From Xanthobacteraceae bacterium (lineage in GTDB: Bacteria; Pseudomonadota; Alphaproteobacteria; Rhizobiales; Xanthobacteraceae), in the NCBI GenBank assembly GCA_030043175.1, contig JASHYD010000606.1, positions 1 through 5,068 on the forward strand: 5,068 nucleotides of DNA, given 5' to 3'. Positions 1 to 5,068 of this stretch are shown here, one piece after another. Position 1 is the first letter of the stretch, and every line of letters begins with the position of its first letter. The position numbers and the translations under genes are program-made. The notes under the pieces are model-generated. The model was not told where the DNA came from. It saw nothing but the letters and a program-made list of their open reading frames with translations, and ran no database searches.

Positions 1-242
1 GCTATTCGGTGCTTCGATTCGCGGAGTCTGTCGTGACGCACAAGCGAAAGGGACGGGGGACTGCATGATCCGGGTGGCGAACAAGTTTGCCGACGCCAGC
101 GGCAAGCGCGTAGATGTGCCGTTTCACGATCTGATGGACCAGTCTATGGGCAAGCCGCGCTGCGTGCCGATCTCCATTTCTCACCTCGCGGCAGGACGGT
201 ATGATCCGCCTGCTTGTTCCTGATAGCGGTGACGCCAACTGA
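1..242 (+). pseudogene. 3' remnant of an unrecognised gene with two apparent frame changes
   Basis: The plus strand carries coding-like sequence that runs off the left edge. From base 3 the frame reads YSVLRFAESVVTHKRKGRGT. At the GGGGG run near 55-59 the signal passes to another frame, reading MIRVANKFADASGKRVDVPF and then HDLMDQSMGKPRCVPISISH with strong G/C bias at third positions. Near 186-191 it shifts again by one extra base and reads RQDGMIRLLVPDSGDAN before a TGA at 240-242. The pieces join into one sensible C-terminus of about 80 residues, but no single frame is open throughout. I do not recognise the family; no transmembrane segment or catalytic motif is visible. It may be a broken gene or an intact gene hit by base-calling errors at G runs. 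An alternative is a short intact ORF ending at the TGA at 221-223, which would abandon the convincing downstream tail. Confidence 0.45.
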
Positions 243-674
243 ATTTGCGGCTCGCGGAAGGACCACTTGGGTGCCGCCCCGCGTAGGGCGAAATCCGTCT
301 GTCGATCCCGCCAGCCTCGGGATGTTCCTGTCAGTTATGGCACCTTGTTCTTCGTCATCGTCTCGCCGAACAGTATCGCCGCACGTCGCCCGCCTGCTTG
401 GTCCGGTGTGCAAAGCGAGCCAAGCCTTTTCGGCGAGTATTTAATGGAGGCGTCGCGCATTTGGTTTGGCTTATCGGTGATTCTGCGATCGCGGCTTTGC
501 GTTCATCCCCACCTTTAAATGGCCATGAAACCGGGGTCGCGTCAGCGCCCCCTCGCCGTTTTGAGCGGCTCATACCTGCGAGGTCGCATTAGCGGCCTCC
601 AATGGTAGCTTTGAGGGGCTACGAAATAAAGCCTTCAGCTTTGCAGGGGGATACTTACTGAATTGTGAAATTAC
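243..674. other. Non-coding or degenerate spacer, no supportable gene
   Basis: I see no convincing gene here. Plus-strand frames open at about 267-518 and 398-592, and a minus-strand frame at 355-573, have weak third-position bias and no ribosome-binding site, so I read them as chance ORFs. Two near-identical tracts, AGCTTTGAGGGG at 607-618 and AGCTTTGCAGGGGG at 637-650, form a short direct repeat 30 bases apart. Small inverted repeats occur at 605-622 (GTAGC/GCTAC) and 628-642 (AAAGC/GCTTT). The second lies just downstream of the minus-strand binding-protein gene and could help end its transcript, but its 5-bp stem and short T-rich tail make it a weak terminator at best. The stretch may be further gene decay beyond recognition. 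Confidence 0.4.
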
Positions 675-1928
675 CTATTTGTTCATGTGGCAGGAAGTCT
701 CGGGCTCATCGTCCCCGAGCGTATCGAGTTCGTTGGTGCGGTGGAGGAAGCCCTCCAGGGGCGCGCTCGCCACCACGACGTAGGGCGCCGCCAACAGCAC
801 CGCCTGCCGCACCTGATGATCCCACGGCCTCACGGACACCGGCAGCCCCTTGTCGCCATCGAAACCCGCATCGCTGAGGATGAATTCGCGCTGCTTGGCG
901 AACTCCGGCGAGCGCGTGCGCAACCTCGCCTGCACCACCATCTTTACGGCGACCCACGCGGCCCAATCCGCGCTTTCCATGGGGCGGCCGCCCGATTTCT
1001 TGTCGAACCGGGAGTTGACCTGGGGCGCGCCGTTGTGCTCCCACGTCCAGTGCCATGCCACCGGTTCAAGATCGATGCTTCCCACCACCGGACGCGGCAG
1101 TACGGTATGGTAGGGCACCTGGCGGACGAAATCGAAGGCCTCGTCGGCGACGAAGACCACGTCGTAGTTGCCGCGAATGGCGCTCAGCAGCGCCGGATTG
1201 TTCTGCTCGCGGTCGCGCGGGTCGGTTCCCGCCTTGAAATGCTGGTCGGCGACAATCCTGGCGCCGAATTTTTGGGCCGAGCGGGTGAACGCCCTGACGG
1301 TCTCCGCGTCGGCGGGCAGCGGCCCCTCAAACACCATGATGTCGCGCCATTTGCGCGATACCAGATATTGCATCATGGCATCCATACGCATCGCAAGGCT
1401 CGGAATGACATGGACGAACTCGCGTGCGCACAGGTCGCGGCGCAGGCCATCATCTTCGGCCGACACGTTGAACAAAAGCACGTCGCGCCCTCTTACGGCG
1501 GCCGCAAGGGGCTTGAAAACCTCCGACGGCGCATCGATTAGGAAAAAGTGGATACCGCGTTCTTCCAGCGCCGTTGTGACGGCGGGCGCTACTTCGGCTG
1601 GCGACTTCACCGTGATGCGTTCAAGCCCAAATTGGGTGTTAAGCACCCGCGCCAGCGCGGCGGCTTCGTCGATGCCGATCTGCGCGCCCGTAAACGGGTG
1701 ATCGCGGGTTTTCAGGATGAGGCGTTCGAAGCCGCGAATGGGCTCATAGCGCGGATCACCTTCGATCTCCACATAGCCGATAGAGATATGTTGCTGTGGC
1801 GGGGCTGAAGACGGCGGCGCTGTCTGTGCGAAGGTGGGCGTGACGAGACTGAGAAAGGCAATAGCGAACGTCACCTGAACAAAGGACGCCCGGAAGTATC
1901 GATTGAGGTACCGCGCGGGGGCCGCCAT
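675..1928 (-). CDS. Periplasmic ABC-type solute-binding protein, PQQ-alcohol-dehydrogenase-associated family, divergent 'GDPRYEP' subtype
   Basis: This gene encodes an exported type I periplasmic binding protein resembling the family linked to PQQ-dependent alcohol dehydrogenase systems (TIGR03863-like). Numbering from the longest frame (ATG at 2033), a signal peptide is seen with hydrophobic core VTFAIAFLSLVTP and a likely cut after TFA, so the mature protein starts near Q70. The body opens with ISIGYVEIEGDPRYEP. It continues with ALEERGIHFFLIDAP, GRDVLLFNVSAEDDGLR, QYLVSRKW and YDVVFVADE, the alternating strand-helix pattern of two Rossmann-like lobes. The end carries RPWDHQVRQ and GFLHRTNELDTLGDDEPET. 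The only cysteines are C202 and C448. I chose the ATG at 1928 because it gives a normal signal peptide; ATG at 1952 or 2033 would add 8 or 35 residues. No start has a clear Shine-Dalgarno sequence. The gene is divergent from its paralog at 2491. The family call is from motif memory; the ligand is unknown. Confidence 0.85.
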   Translation of the reverse strand: MAAPARYLNRYFRASFVQVTFAIAFLSLVTPTFAQTAPPSSAPPQQHISIGYVEIEGDPRYEPIRGFERLILKTRDHPFTGAQIGIDEAAALARVLNTQFGLERITVKSPAEVAPAVTTALEERGIHFFLIDAPSEVFKPLAAAVRGRDVLLFNVSAEDDGLRRDLCAREFVHVIPSLAMRMDAMMQYLVSRKWRDIMVFEGPLPADAETVRAFTRSAQKFGARIVADQHFKAGTDPRDREQNNPALLSAIRGNYDVVFVADEAFDFVRQVPYHTVLPRPVVGSIDLEPVAWHWTWEHNGAPQVNSRFDKKSGGRPMESADWAAWVAVKMVVQARLRTRSPEFAKQREFILSDAGFDGDKGLPVSVRPWDHQVRQAVLLAAPYVVVASAPLEGFLHRTNELDTLGDDEPETSCHMNK

Positions 1929-2141
1929 TGCCCAGGCGGTCAAACTGGCCATTGCGGACAGCTTGGGCAAGGGCGGATCGCCCAAAAGTTCGGCGGCAGA
2001 CGCACCTGAAGAGACGACGATGAGCGCAAGCATGGATAAGCCTATTCAGTTTGGTTGCTGCGGTACATAATCATCGGTCGCATTCGATCGCAATATTAGC
2101 TTTCCTTCTCGGGAATATTTCCAGTGTTTGATCGGGAACTT

Positions 2142-2169
2142 TTGCCAAGCTGCCTTAGATAAATACGAT
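2142..2169 (+). promoter_or_regulatory. Candidate sigma70-like promoter toward the plus-strand binding protein
   Basis: TTGCCA at 2142-2147 matches 5 of 6 bases of TTGACA. TACGAT at 2164-2169 matches 4 of 6 bases of TATAAT. The spacer is 16 bases. It points at the plus-strand binding-protein gene and would give a leader of roughly 300 bases. Matches this good arise by chance in AT-rich spacers, so support is modest. If it is real, the ATG of the 44-codon ORF at 2168 lies within the -10 element and could not be translated from this transcript. Confidence 0.25.
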
Positions 2170-2302
2170 GAGTCACAACTGGAGCCATCCGCCAAGCATC
2201 AGAGACATCGCCACGCCCCGGACCGAGCAGCTCCATCCGGACTGGCGTGCTACGCACACGTTGCGGCGGCGGAAACGTAAGGTGTCAGACTACTTCAGAT
2301 GA
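2168..2302 (+). CDS. Doubtful 44-residue basic small protein
   Basis: An ATG at 2168 opens 44 codons to TGA at 2300-2302. It starts MSHNWSHPPSIRDIA and ends in a basic tail, LRRRKRKVSDYFR. About three quarters of its third positions are G or C, as in the flanking real genes, and it fills much of the divergent spacer on the same strand as the downstream binding protein. Against it: an in-frame TAG lies shortly upstream, no Shine-Dalgarno sequence is visible, and its start overlaps a candidate -10 element. I recognise no family. It could be a leader peptide, the tail of a decayed gene, or chance. Confidence 0.25.
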   Translation: MSHNWSHPPSIRDIATPRTEQLHPDWRATHTLRRRKRKVSDYFR

Positions 2303-2334
2303 GCTGGGATTTGTCGCTAATATAAGCATATGTG

Positions 2335-2369
2335 TTCAATGGCCATAAAGGCCGTAGCCCCGCATTGAA
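2335..2369 (+). repeat. Nested inverted repeat in the leader of the plus-strand binding-protein gene
   Basis: Outer arms TTCAAT (2335-2340) and ATTGAA (2364-2369) enclose inner arms GGCC (2341-2344) and GGCC (2350-2353) around an ATAAA loop. The outer and inner stems are continuous on the 5' side, with a ten-base bulge on the 3' side. In RNA this would fold into a bulged hairpin upstream of the preferred start at 2491. There is no U-tract, so it is not an intrinsic terminator. A role in mRNA stability or translation control is only possible. Confidence 0.3.
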
Positions 2370-2490
2370 TCACGGTCCGACCGGAGCCTACCGGCCCGGC
2401 CAGAGGACGGGGATAGCCGGCACTATGATAAACTTAAGCAAAATGGGGGACCATATTGCGTATGAAGCACTGCCCTTCCCCGAATTTCGC

Positions 2491-3717
2491 ATGCAACGTT
2501 CGAGCATTATCGCGGACAAGGGTTGGAGTGTCGCCTTGAGCAGGGCAGTCATCGGCGGGTTGATTTTGCTCCTGACCGCGATGCTTGCGAGGGCGGAGCC
2601 GCTCACAATCAAGATCGGATATGTGGGCCGCGCCGAGAAAAAGGCAACCATCTCGCTGGCAGACTCTCCTCCTGGTAATGATGGCGTTGCAGGTGCGCGC
2701 TTGGCGCTCGAAGATAACAACACGACAGGTAAATTTCTGAACCAGCAATTCCTGCTTGAGGAGGAGCGCGTCAAGGAGGGAGCAGATCCGACCGACATCG
2801 TTCTACAGTTGGCCGATCGCGGCATCTCGTTTTTCATTATCGATCTTCCAGCCGAGATGCTGCTCAAGGCCTCTGACGTTGGACGCGGGCGCGGTCTCGT
2901 GTTCTTCAATGCGGGTGCGATCGATGACCGGTTACGCGAGGAAGATTGCCGCGCTGACGTGATCCATACCGCGCCGACGCGTACCATGTTGGCCGACGGT
3001 CTCGCGCAATATCTGGTGGTCAAACGGTGGCTGCGATGGCTGCTGGTGGTCGGCTCGCACGAGGCCGACAAGCTTTTTGCCGATGCGCTGCGCCGTGCCG
3101 CCGGGCGGTTCGGGGCCAAGATCGTGGAGCAGCGCGTGTTCGAAGACACCGGAGGCGCGCGTCGCACCGACAGCGGCCTCGTGCAAATACAGCGCCAGAT
3201 CCCGTTGTTCACGCAAGGAGCTGCCGCCTATGACGTGCTGGTGGCGGCCGACGAAAGTGAGGTATTCGCCTCCTACCTGCCGTATCGAACGCGCGATCCA
3301 CGTCCGGTTGCCGGATCGGCCGGGCTTATCCCGAAGAGTTGGGACGCTGCTCACGACCAGTGGGGCGCGATCCAGCTGCAGAATCGTTTCATGCAGCTGT
3401 TCTCGCGACGAATGACCTCGCTCGACATGCAGGCCTGGTCAGCCGCCAGAATGATCGGCGAGGCCGCCGCACGGGTCGGGTCGAGTGATCCGCAGACCAT
3501 ACTTGCCTATATGAAGGGACCCGATTTTGCGCTTGCCGCGTTCAAGGGACAAAAACTCACGCTGCGCGACTGGAACCTGCAGCTGCGGCAACCTATTCTT
3601 CTCGTTGACGGTCGCACCATCGTCTCGGTGTCGCCTCAGGACGGGTTTTTACATCAGTTTTCGGAACTCGATACTCTGGGCATTGACCGCCTTGAAACGA
3701 AATGCCGGCTCAAATAA
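2491..3717 (+). CDS. Periplasmic ABC-type solute-binding protein, PQQ-alcohol-dehydrogenase-associated family, 'GARLALEDNNTTG' subtype
   Basis: This is the second exported type I binding protein and the one closer to the TIGR03863-like pattern. Numbering from the longest frame (GTG at 2332), a signal peptide has the core AVIGGLILLLTAM and a likely cut after ARA at residue 88. The mature part begins EPLTIKIGYVGR, then GVAGARLALEDNNTTGKF, ADRGISFFIIDLPAE, GRGLVFFNAGAIDDRLR, AQYLVVKRW and YDVLVAADES. It ends with LRDWNLQLRQPILL and GFLHQFSELDTLG. Cysteines occur only at C206 and C458, matching its neighbour. I chose the ATG at 2491, which gives a normal 35-residue signal peptide; starts at 2425, 2443 or 2332 would add an unusual polar extension. 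No good Shine-Dalgarno sequence decides this. It is divergent from its paralog and ends 14 bases before a convergent decayed gene. No permease or ATPase follows. Family call strong, ligand unknown. Confidence 0.87.
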   Translation: MQRSSIIADKGWSVALSRAVIGGLILLLTAMLARAEPLTIKIGYVGRAEKKATISLADSPPGNDGVAGARLALEDNNTTGKFLNQQFLLEEERVKEGADPTDIVLQLADRGISFFIIDLPAEMLLKASDVGRGRGLVFFNAGAIDDRLREEDCRADVIHTAPTRTMLADGLAQYLVVKRWLRWLLVVGSHEADKLFADALRRAAGRFGAKIVEQRVFEDTGGARRTDSGLVQIQRQIPLFTQGAAAYDVLVAADESEVFASYLPYRTRDPRPVAGSAGLIPKSWDAAHDQWGAIQLQNRFMQLFSRRMTSLDMQAWSAARMIGEAAARVGSSDPQTILAYMKGPDFALAAFKGQKLTLRDWNLQLRQPILLVDGRTIVSVSPQDGFLHQFSELDTLGIDRLETKCRLK

Positions 3718-3731
3718 ACACATCTCTGGCG

Positions 3732-4279
3732 TCAGCCCGCGCTGAAGAAAAACCCGCCTTCGATGTCTACGTTCGGCGGATTCCGATCCCACTTCTCGCA
3801 CTCGACCGCCGCCGAATCGAAGATAGCCCAAATCGGGCCGCCACCGCTTTGGCCGTCGTCGATCCCGACCATCGCGGCGTTGGTCCAGTTGTTGGGATCA
3901 AAGCGTACATTCTTAGCATTGAGATGGCTGCCATGGATATAGGTATCGACGGTTTTGTAATTGTTGGCGGTTGTATTGACGACCGGTCTCGTCGTAGAAG
4001 CGCACGTTCACCGTGATGATGTCCTGCCAGTCCGCGACTCGTAAGCCGTGGCGCAGGCTTTGCTGAAGTCCGAACTGGCCCCGGCATCCAGCGGAGATTC
4101 ACATAGCCGTATTGGCGCCCGATCTGACCGGGCTTTGTCAGGCCCGAGCCGGTCTCGCTCGTAAAGTTGAATAGTTGTCCCTGTCGGAAACTCAAACTCG
4201 AACATATTGATGGTGTAGCCCGCCCAAGATCGGCGACGAACGCACGGGCCCTGTGCGGCACATAGGGGGTGCACCCCAT
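3732..4279 (-). pseudogene. Unrecognised gene with coding signal spread over three or more frames
   Basis: No frame is open throughout, yet successive minus-strand segments look coding. At about 4190-4082 one frame reads GQLFNFTSETGSGLTKPGQI and ...GYVNLRWMPG. At the GGGG run (4079-4082) the signal passes to a frame reading GQFGLQQSLRHGLRVADWQD then IITVNVRFYDET. Near 3984 it passes to a third frame reading NTTANNYKTVDTYIHGSHLN, DPNNWTNAAMVGIDDGQSGG and ending DIEGGFFFSAG with TGA at 3734-3732. Each change fits one extra base. A further frame upstream (GYTINMFEFEF, about 4218-4188) may precede these. The tail is rich in Asn, Gly, Thr and aromatics, like a beta-rich or secreted protein, but I recognise no family. 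The 5' end is uncertain; ATG at 4279 is a plausible limit. It lies 24 bases below the preceding minus-strand gene and is convergent with the plus-strand binding protein. Decay is likelier than sequencing error, but both remain possible. Confidence 0.55.
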
Positions 4280-4303
4280 TCCTGTGAGCGCCAGCCCCCG
4301 AGC

Positions 4304-4823
4304 CTAACCGCCGCGTAACTTCGCCACGCGCGCCAGTTTTTCATGGATCGAACGGGAAGCGTTCGGCATCCGATCCGACTTCCCACGCTCCGGCGCCTTG
4401 GGTGGCGGCGATACAGACGCCGGGAGTGAGGCCGATTTGCCGGCAGCGGCCTTGGGACGGCCTCCCTGCTTCGGACTTGCTTTTCGCGAGCGAACCGGTT
4501 GGCTTTCTGGGATGGGCTCGGGCGGCGCGAGCCGTGCTTGTCGGTCGGCACGGCTCATCACGTCCTCTGTTTCCGCGCGCTTGCGCCAGACCGTCGAAGA
4601 TAGCGTGGCGACGCTCAACGGCTTTCCGCCTCTTCCGTTCACCCCGGGCGGCGGTCAAAGCCCTGATCATGTCTCGCCAGCCCATGCCGCGGCGCTCGGC
4701 GGCGTCGAACCAGTGCATATATCGGGCGAGCAGCTGCGAAAACTTCTTGTGTCCTCCGTCAGGAAGGTGGAAGTCCTCAGCCATCGCCTTCAGGCCGGAT
4801 TCAAGGTCTTTGTTGTCGACCAT
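4304..4823 (-). pseudogene. Small HTH-like basic protein gene split by a single-base frameshift
   Basis: Starting at ATG 4823, preceded by GAGGAAG about 7 bases upstream, the frame reads MVDNKDLESGLKAMAEDFHL through GMGWRDMIRALTAA. One extra base in the run CCCGGGG (minus strand, 4648-4642) then moves the coding frame. Skipping it gives GVNGRGGKPLSVATLSSTVW followed by RKRAETEDVMSRADR and a stop TAG at 4306-4304. The restored protein would be 172 residues. Residues about 45-80 have the pattern GW..MI.AL..AGV....GKPLS..TL...VW, reminiscent of HTH segments in plasmid and integrative-element proteins and of the serine-recombinase DNA-binding region. The rest is a Pro/Ser/Lys/Arg-rich, probably disordered tail ending KLARVAKLRGG. 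I infer a DNA-binding accessory protein of a mobile element. Without the shift the ATG frame runs on into low-complexity sequence. The clean single-base nature leaves sequencing error open. Confidence 0.6.
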
Positions 4824-4885
4824 CCTCACTTCCTCATCACCGACAAAAGATAGGAGGCAGTCTCCCCTTCTGTAAATTAAATTAC

Positions 4886-4935
4886 TGCGAAACTCTGCAT
4901 TTCGATGCAGAAATAAGCAGAGCATTGCAGAACTC
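4886..4935. repeat. Five 10-bp TGC-leading units in exact helical phase
   Basis: Five consecutive decamers start at 4886, 4896, 4906, 4916 and 4926: TGCGAAACTC, TGCATTTCGA, TGCAGAAATA, AGCAGAGCAT and TGCAGAACTC. GC occupies the same two positions in every unit, and units 1 and 5 match at 8 of 10 bases. GCAGA recurs at 4907, 4917 and 4927, exactly one helical turn apart. The array sits 60-110 bases upstream of the minus-strand gene starting at 4823, where an operator would be expected. It resembles a phased protein-binding array or a very small iteron set; which protein binds is unknown. Confidence 0.45.
4894..4911. promoter_or_regulatory. Operator-like inverted repeat upstream of the HTH-like gene
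   Basis: A perfect inverted repeat has arms TCTGCAT (4894-4900) and ATGCAGA (4905-4911) around TTCG. A related palindrome, GCATCGATGC, lies at 4944-4953, so the motif TGCAT..CGATGC occurs twice about 45 bases apart. Both lie upstream of the minus-strand gene at 4823, next to an AT-rich stretch (4871-4885) that could hold its -10 element. This is consistent with autoregulation by a small DNA-binding protein, as is common in mobile-element modules. That role is inferred from position and symmetry only. Confidence 0.4.
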
Positions 4936-4953
4936 ACACCTGTGCATCGATGC

Positions 4954-5068
4954 GAGTGAACCTGGCGACGTGGTCAGACGTGCATGGCGTTTCCGTTAGC
5001 AACGCTCGTGACTCAGCTAGAGTGCGGTAGCCGTTCGAGACCAGAAACCGACTTCACCGTAACAGCGC
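4954..5068. other. Right edge, no supportable gene
   Basis: No convincing feature is seen. A minus-strand frame entering from the right edge reads AVTVKSVSGLERLPHSS and stops at TGA 5015-5013. This could be the last residues of a gene lying mostly outside the window, but seventeen residues are too few to support it. Confidence 0.2.

Larger units (their letters stand above)
2034..2331. promoter_or_regulatory. Divergent intergenic control region between the two binding-protein genes
   Basis: This AT-richer spacer separates two outward-facing genes and should hold promoters for both. It contains an 11-base inverted repeat GGAA-TAT-TTCC at 2112-2122. On the minus strand there is a TGCGATCG/TGCGACCG direct repeat at about 2075-2091. 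A plus-strand sigma70-like pair lies at 2142-2169. For the minus-strand gene the best I find is a poor TTGCGA with a T-rich element 17 bases on, which I do not call. No T-rich terminator hairpin or riboswitch fold was recognised. Joint regulation of the two paralogs is an inference from layout only. Confidence 0.4.

Noticed and set aside
533..549. GGGGTCGCGTCAG as a possible Tn3-type transposon end
   Set aside because: Only the first few bases resemble such an end. The remainder does not follow the 38-bp pattern, and no partner end, resolvase or transposase is present.
398..592. Plus-strand ORF starting at TTG
   Set aside because: Third-position bias is weak, there is no ribosome-binding site, and the product matches no motif I know.
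628..642. AAAGC/GCTTT hairpin as terminator of the minus-strand binding-protein gene
   Set aside because: The stem is 5 bp and mostly A-T, and the following ATTTCG is too short a U-tract, so I only mention it in the spacer entry.
687..1541. Long plus-strand ORF of 284 codons
   Set aside because: It lies entirely antisense to the well-supported binding-protein gene and its product is His/Arg-rich without family motifs; such antisense frames are expected in GC-rich genes.
2388..3212. Minus-strand ORF of 274 codons
   Set aside because: It is antisense to the plus-strand binding protein; the product is Ser/Arg-rich with no recognisable motif.
3732..3745. TCAGC-CCGC-GCTGA hairpin as a bidirectional terminator between the convergent genes
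   Set aside because: It has only 5-bp arms and is followed by an A-tract rather than a T-tract on the plus strand, with no T-tract on the minus strand either, so it does not fit an intrinsic terminator.
4398..4875. Two overlapping plus-strand ORFs of about 150 codons
   Set aside because: They are antisense to the minus-strand HTH-like gene, whose two halves have much better protein character and a start with a plausible ribosome-binding site.

Overview
The window looks like accessory or genome-plasticity DNA from a GC-rich proteobacterium. The most likely source is an alphaproteobacterium of the Hyphomicrobiales/methylotroph type. This rests on strong G/C bias at third codon positions in the intact genes and on the kind of genes present. 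No rRNA, tRNA, CRISPR array or complete insertion sequence was seen.

The core (675-3717) is a divergent pair of intact genes, one on the minus strand (675 to about 1928) and one on the plus strand (about 2491 to 3717). Both encode exported periplasmic solute-binding proteins of the type I (Leu/Ile/Val, amide-like) fold. They belong to the family found next to PQQ-dependent alcohol dehydrogenase systems (the family I know as TIGR03863, PQQ_ABC_bind). They are clear but distant paralogs sharing a C-terminal GFLH..nELDTLG signature and exactly two cysteines each. No ABC permease, ATPase, PQQ dehydrogenase or cytochrome gene lies in the window, so here they are orphan binding proteins. The spacer between them carries candidate control elements and a doubtful 44-codon ORF.

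The flanks are decayed. On the left (1-242) is the 3' end of an unrecognised plus-strand gene whose coding signal changes frame twice. It is followed by about 430 bases with no supportable gene (243-674). On the right (3732-4823) are two minus-strand genes that convergently face the second binding protein. One is a 172-codon gene split by a single extra base in a CCCGGGG run; its product has an HTH-like 'GW..MI.AL..AG' segment and a disordered basic tail. Below it is an unrecognised gene whose coding signal moves through at least three frames. Upstream of the 172-codon gene lies a striking array of five 10-bp units in exact helical phase containing a 7-bp inverted repeat, which looks like an operator.

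Overall, two intact periplasmic sensors or binding proteins sit between broken genes. Function is expected in the periplasm, probably in sensing or delivering an alcohol- or PQQ-pathway-related ligand. The partner transporter or dehydrogenase must be encoded elsewhere, or the proteins have been recruited to another role.
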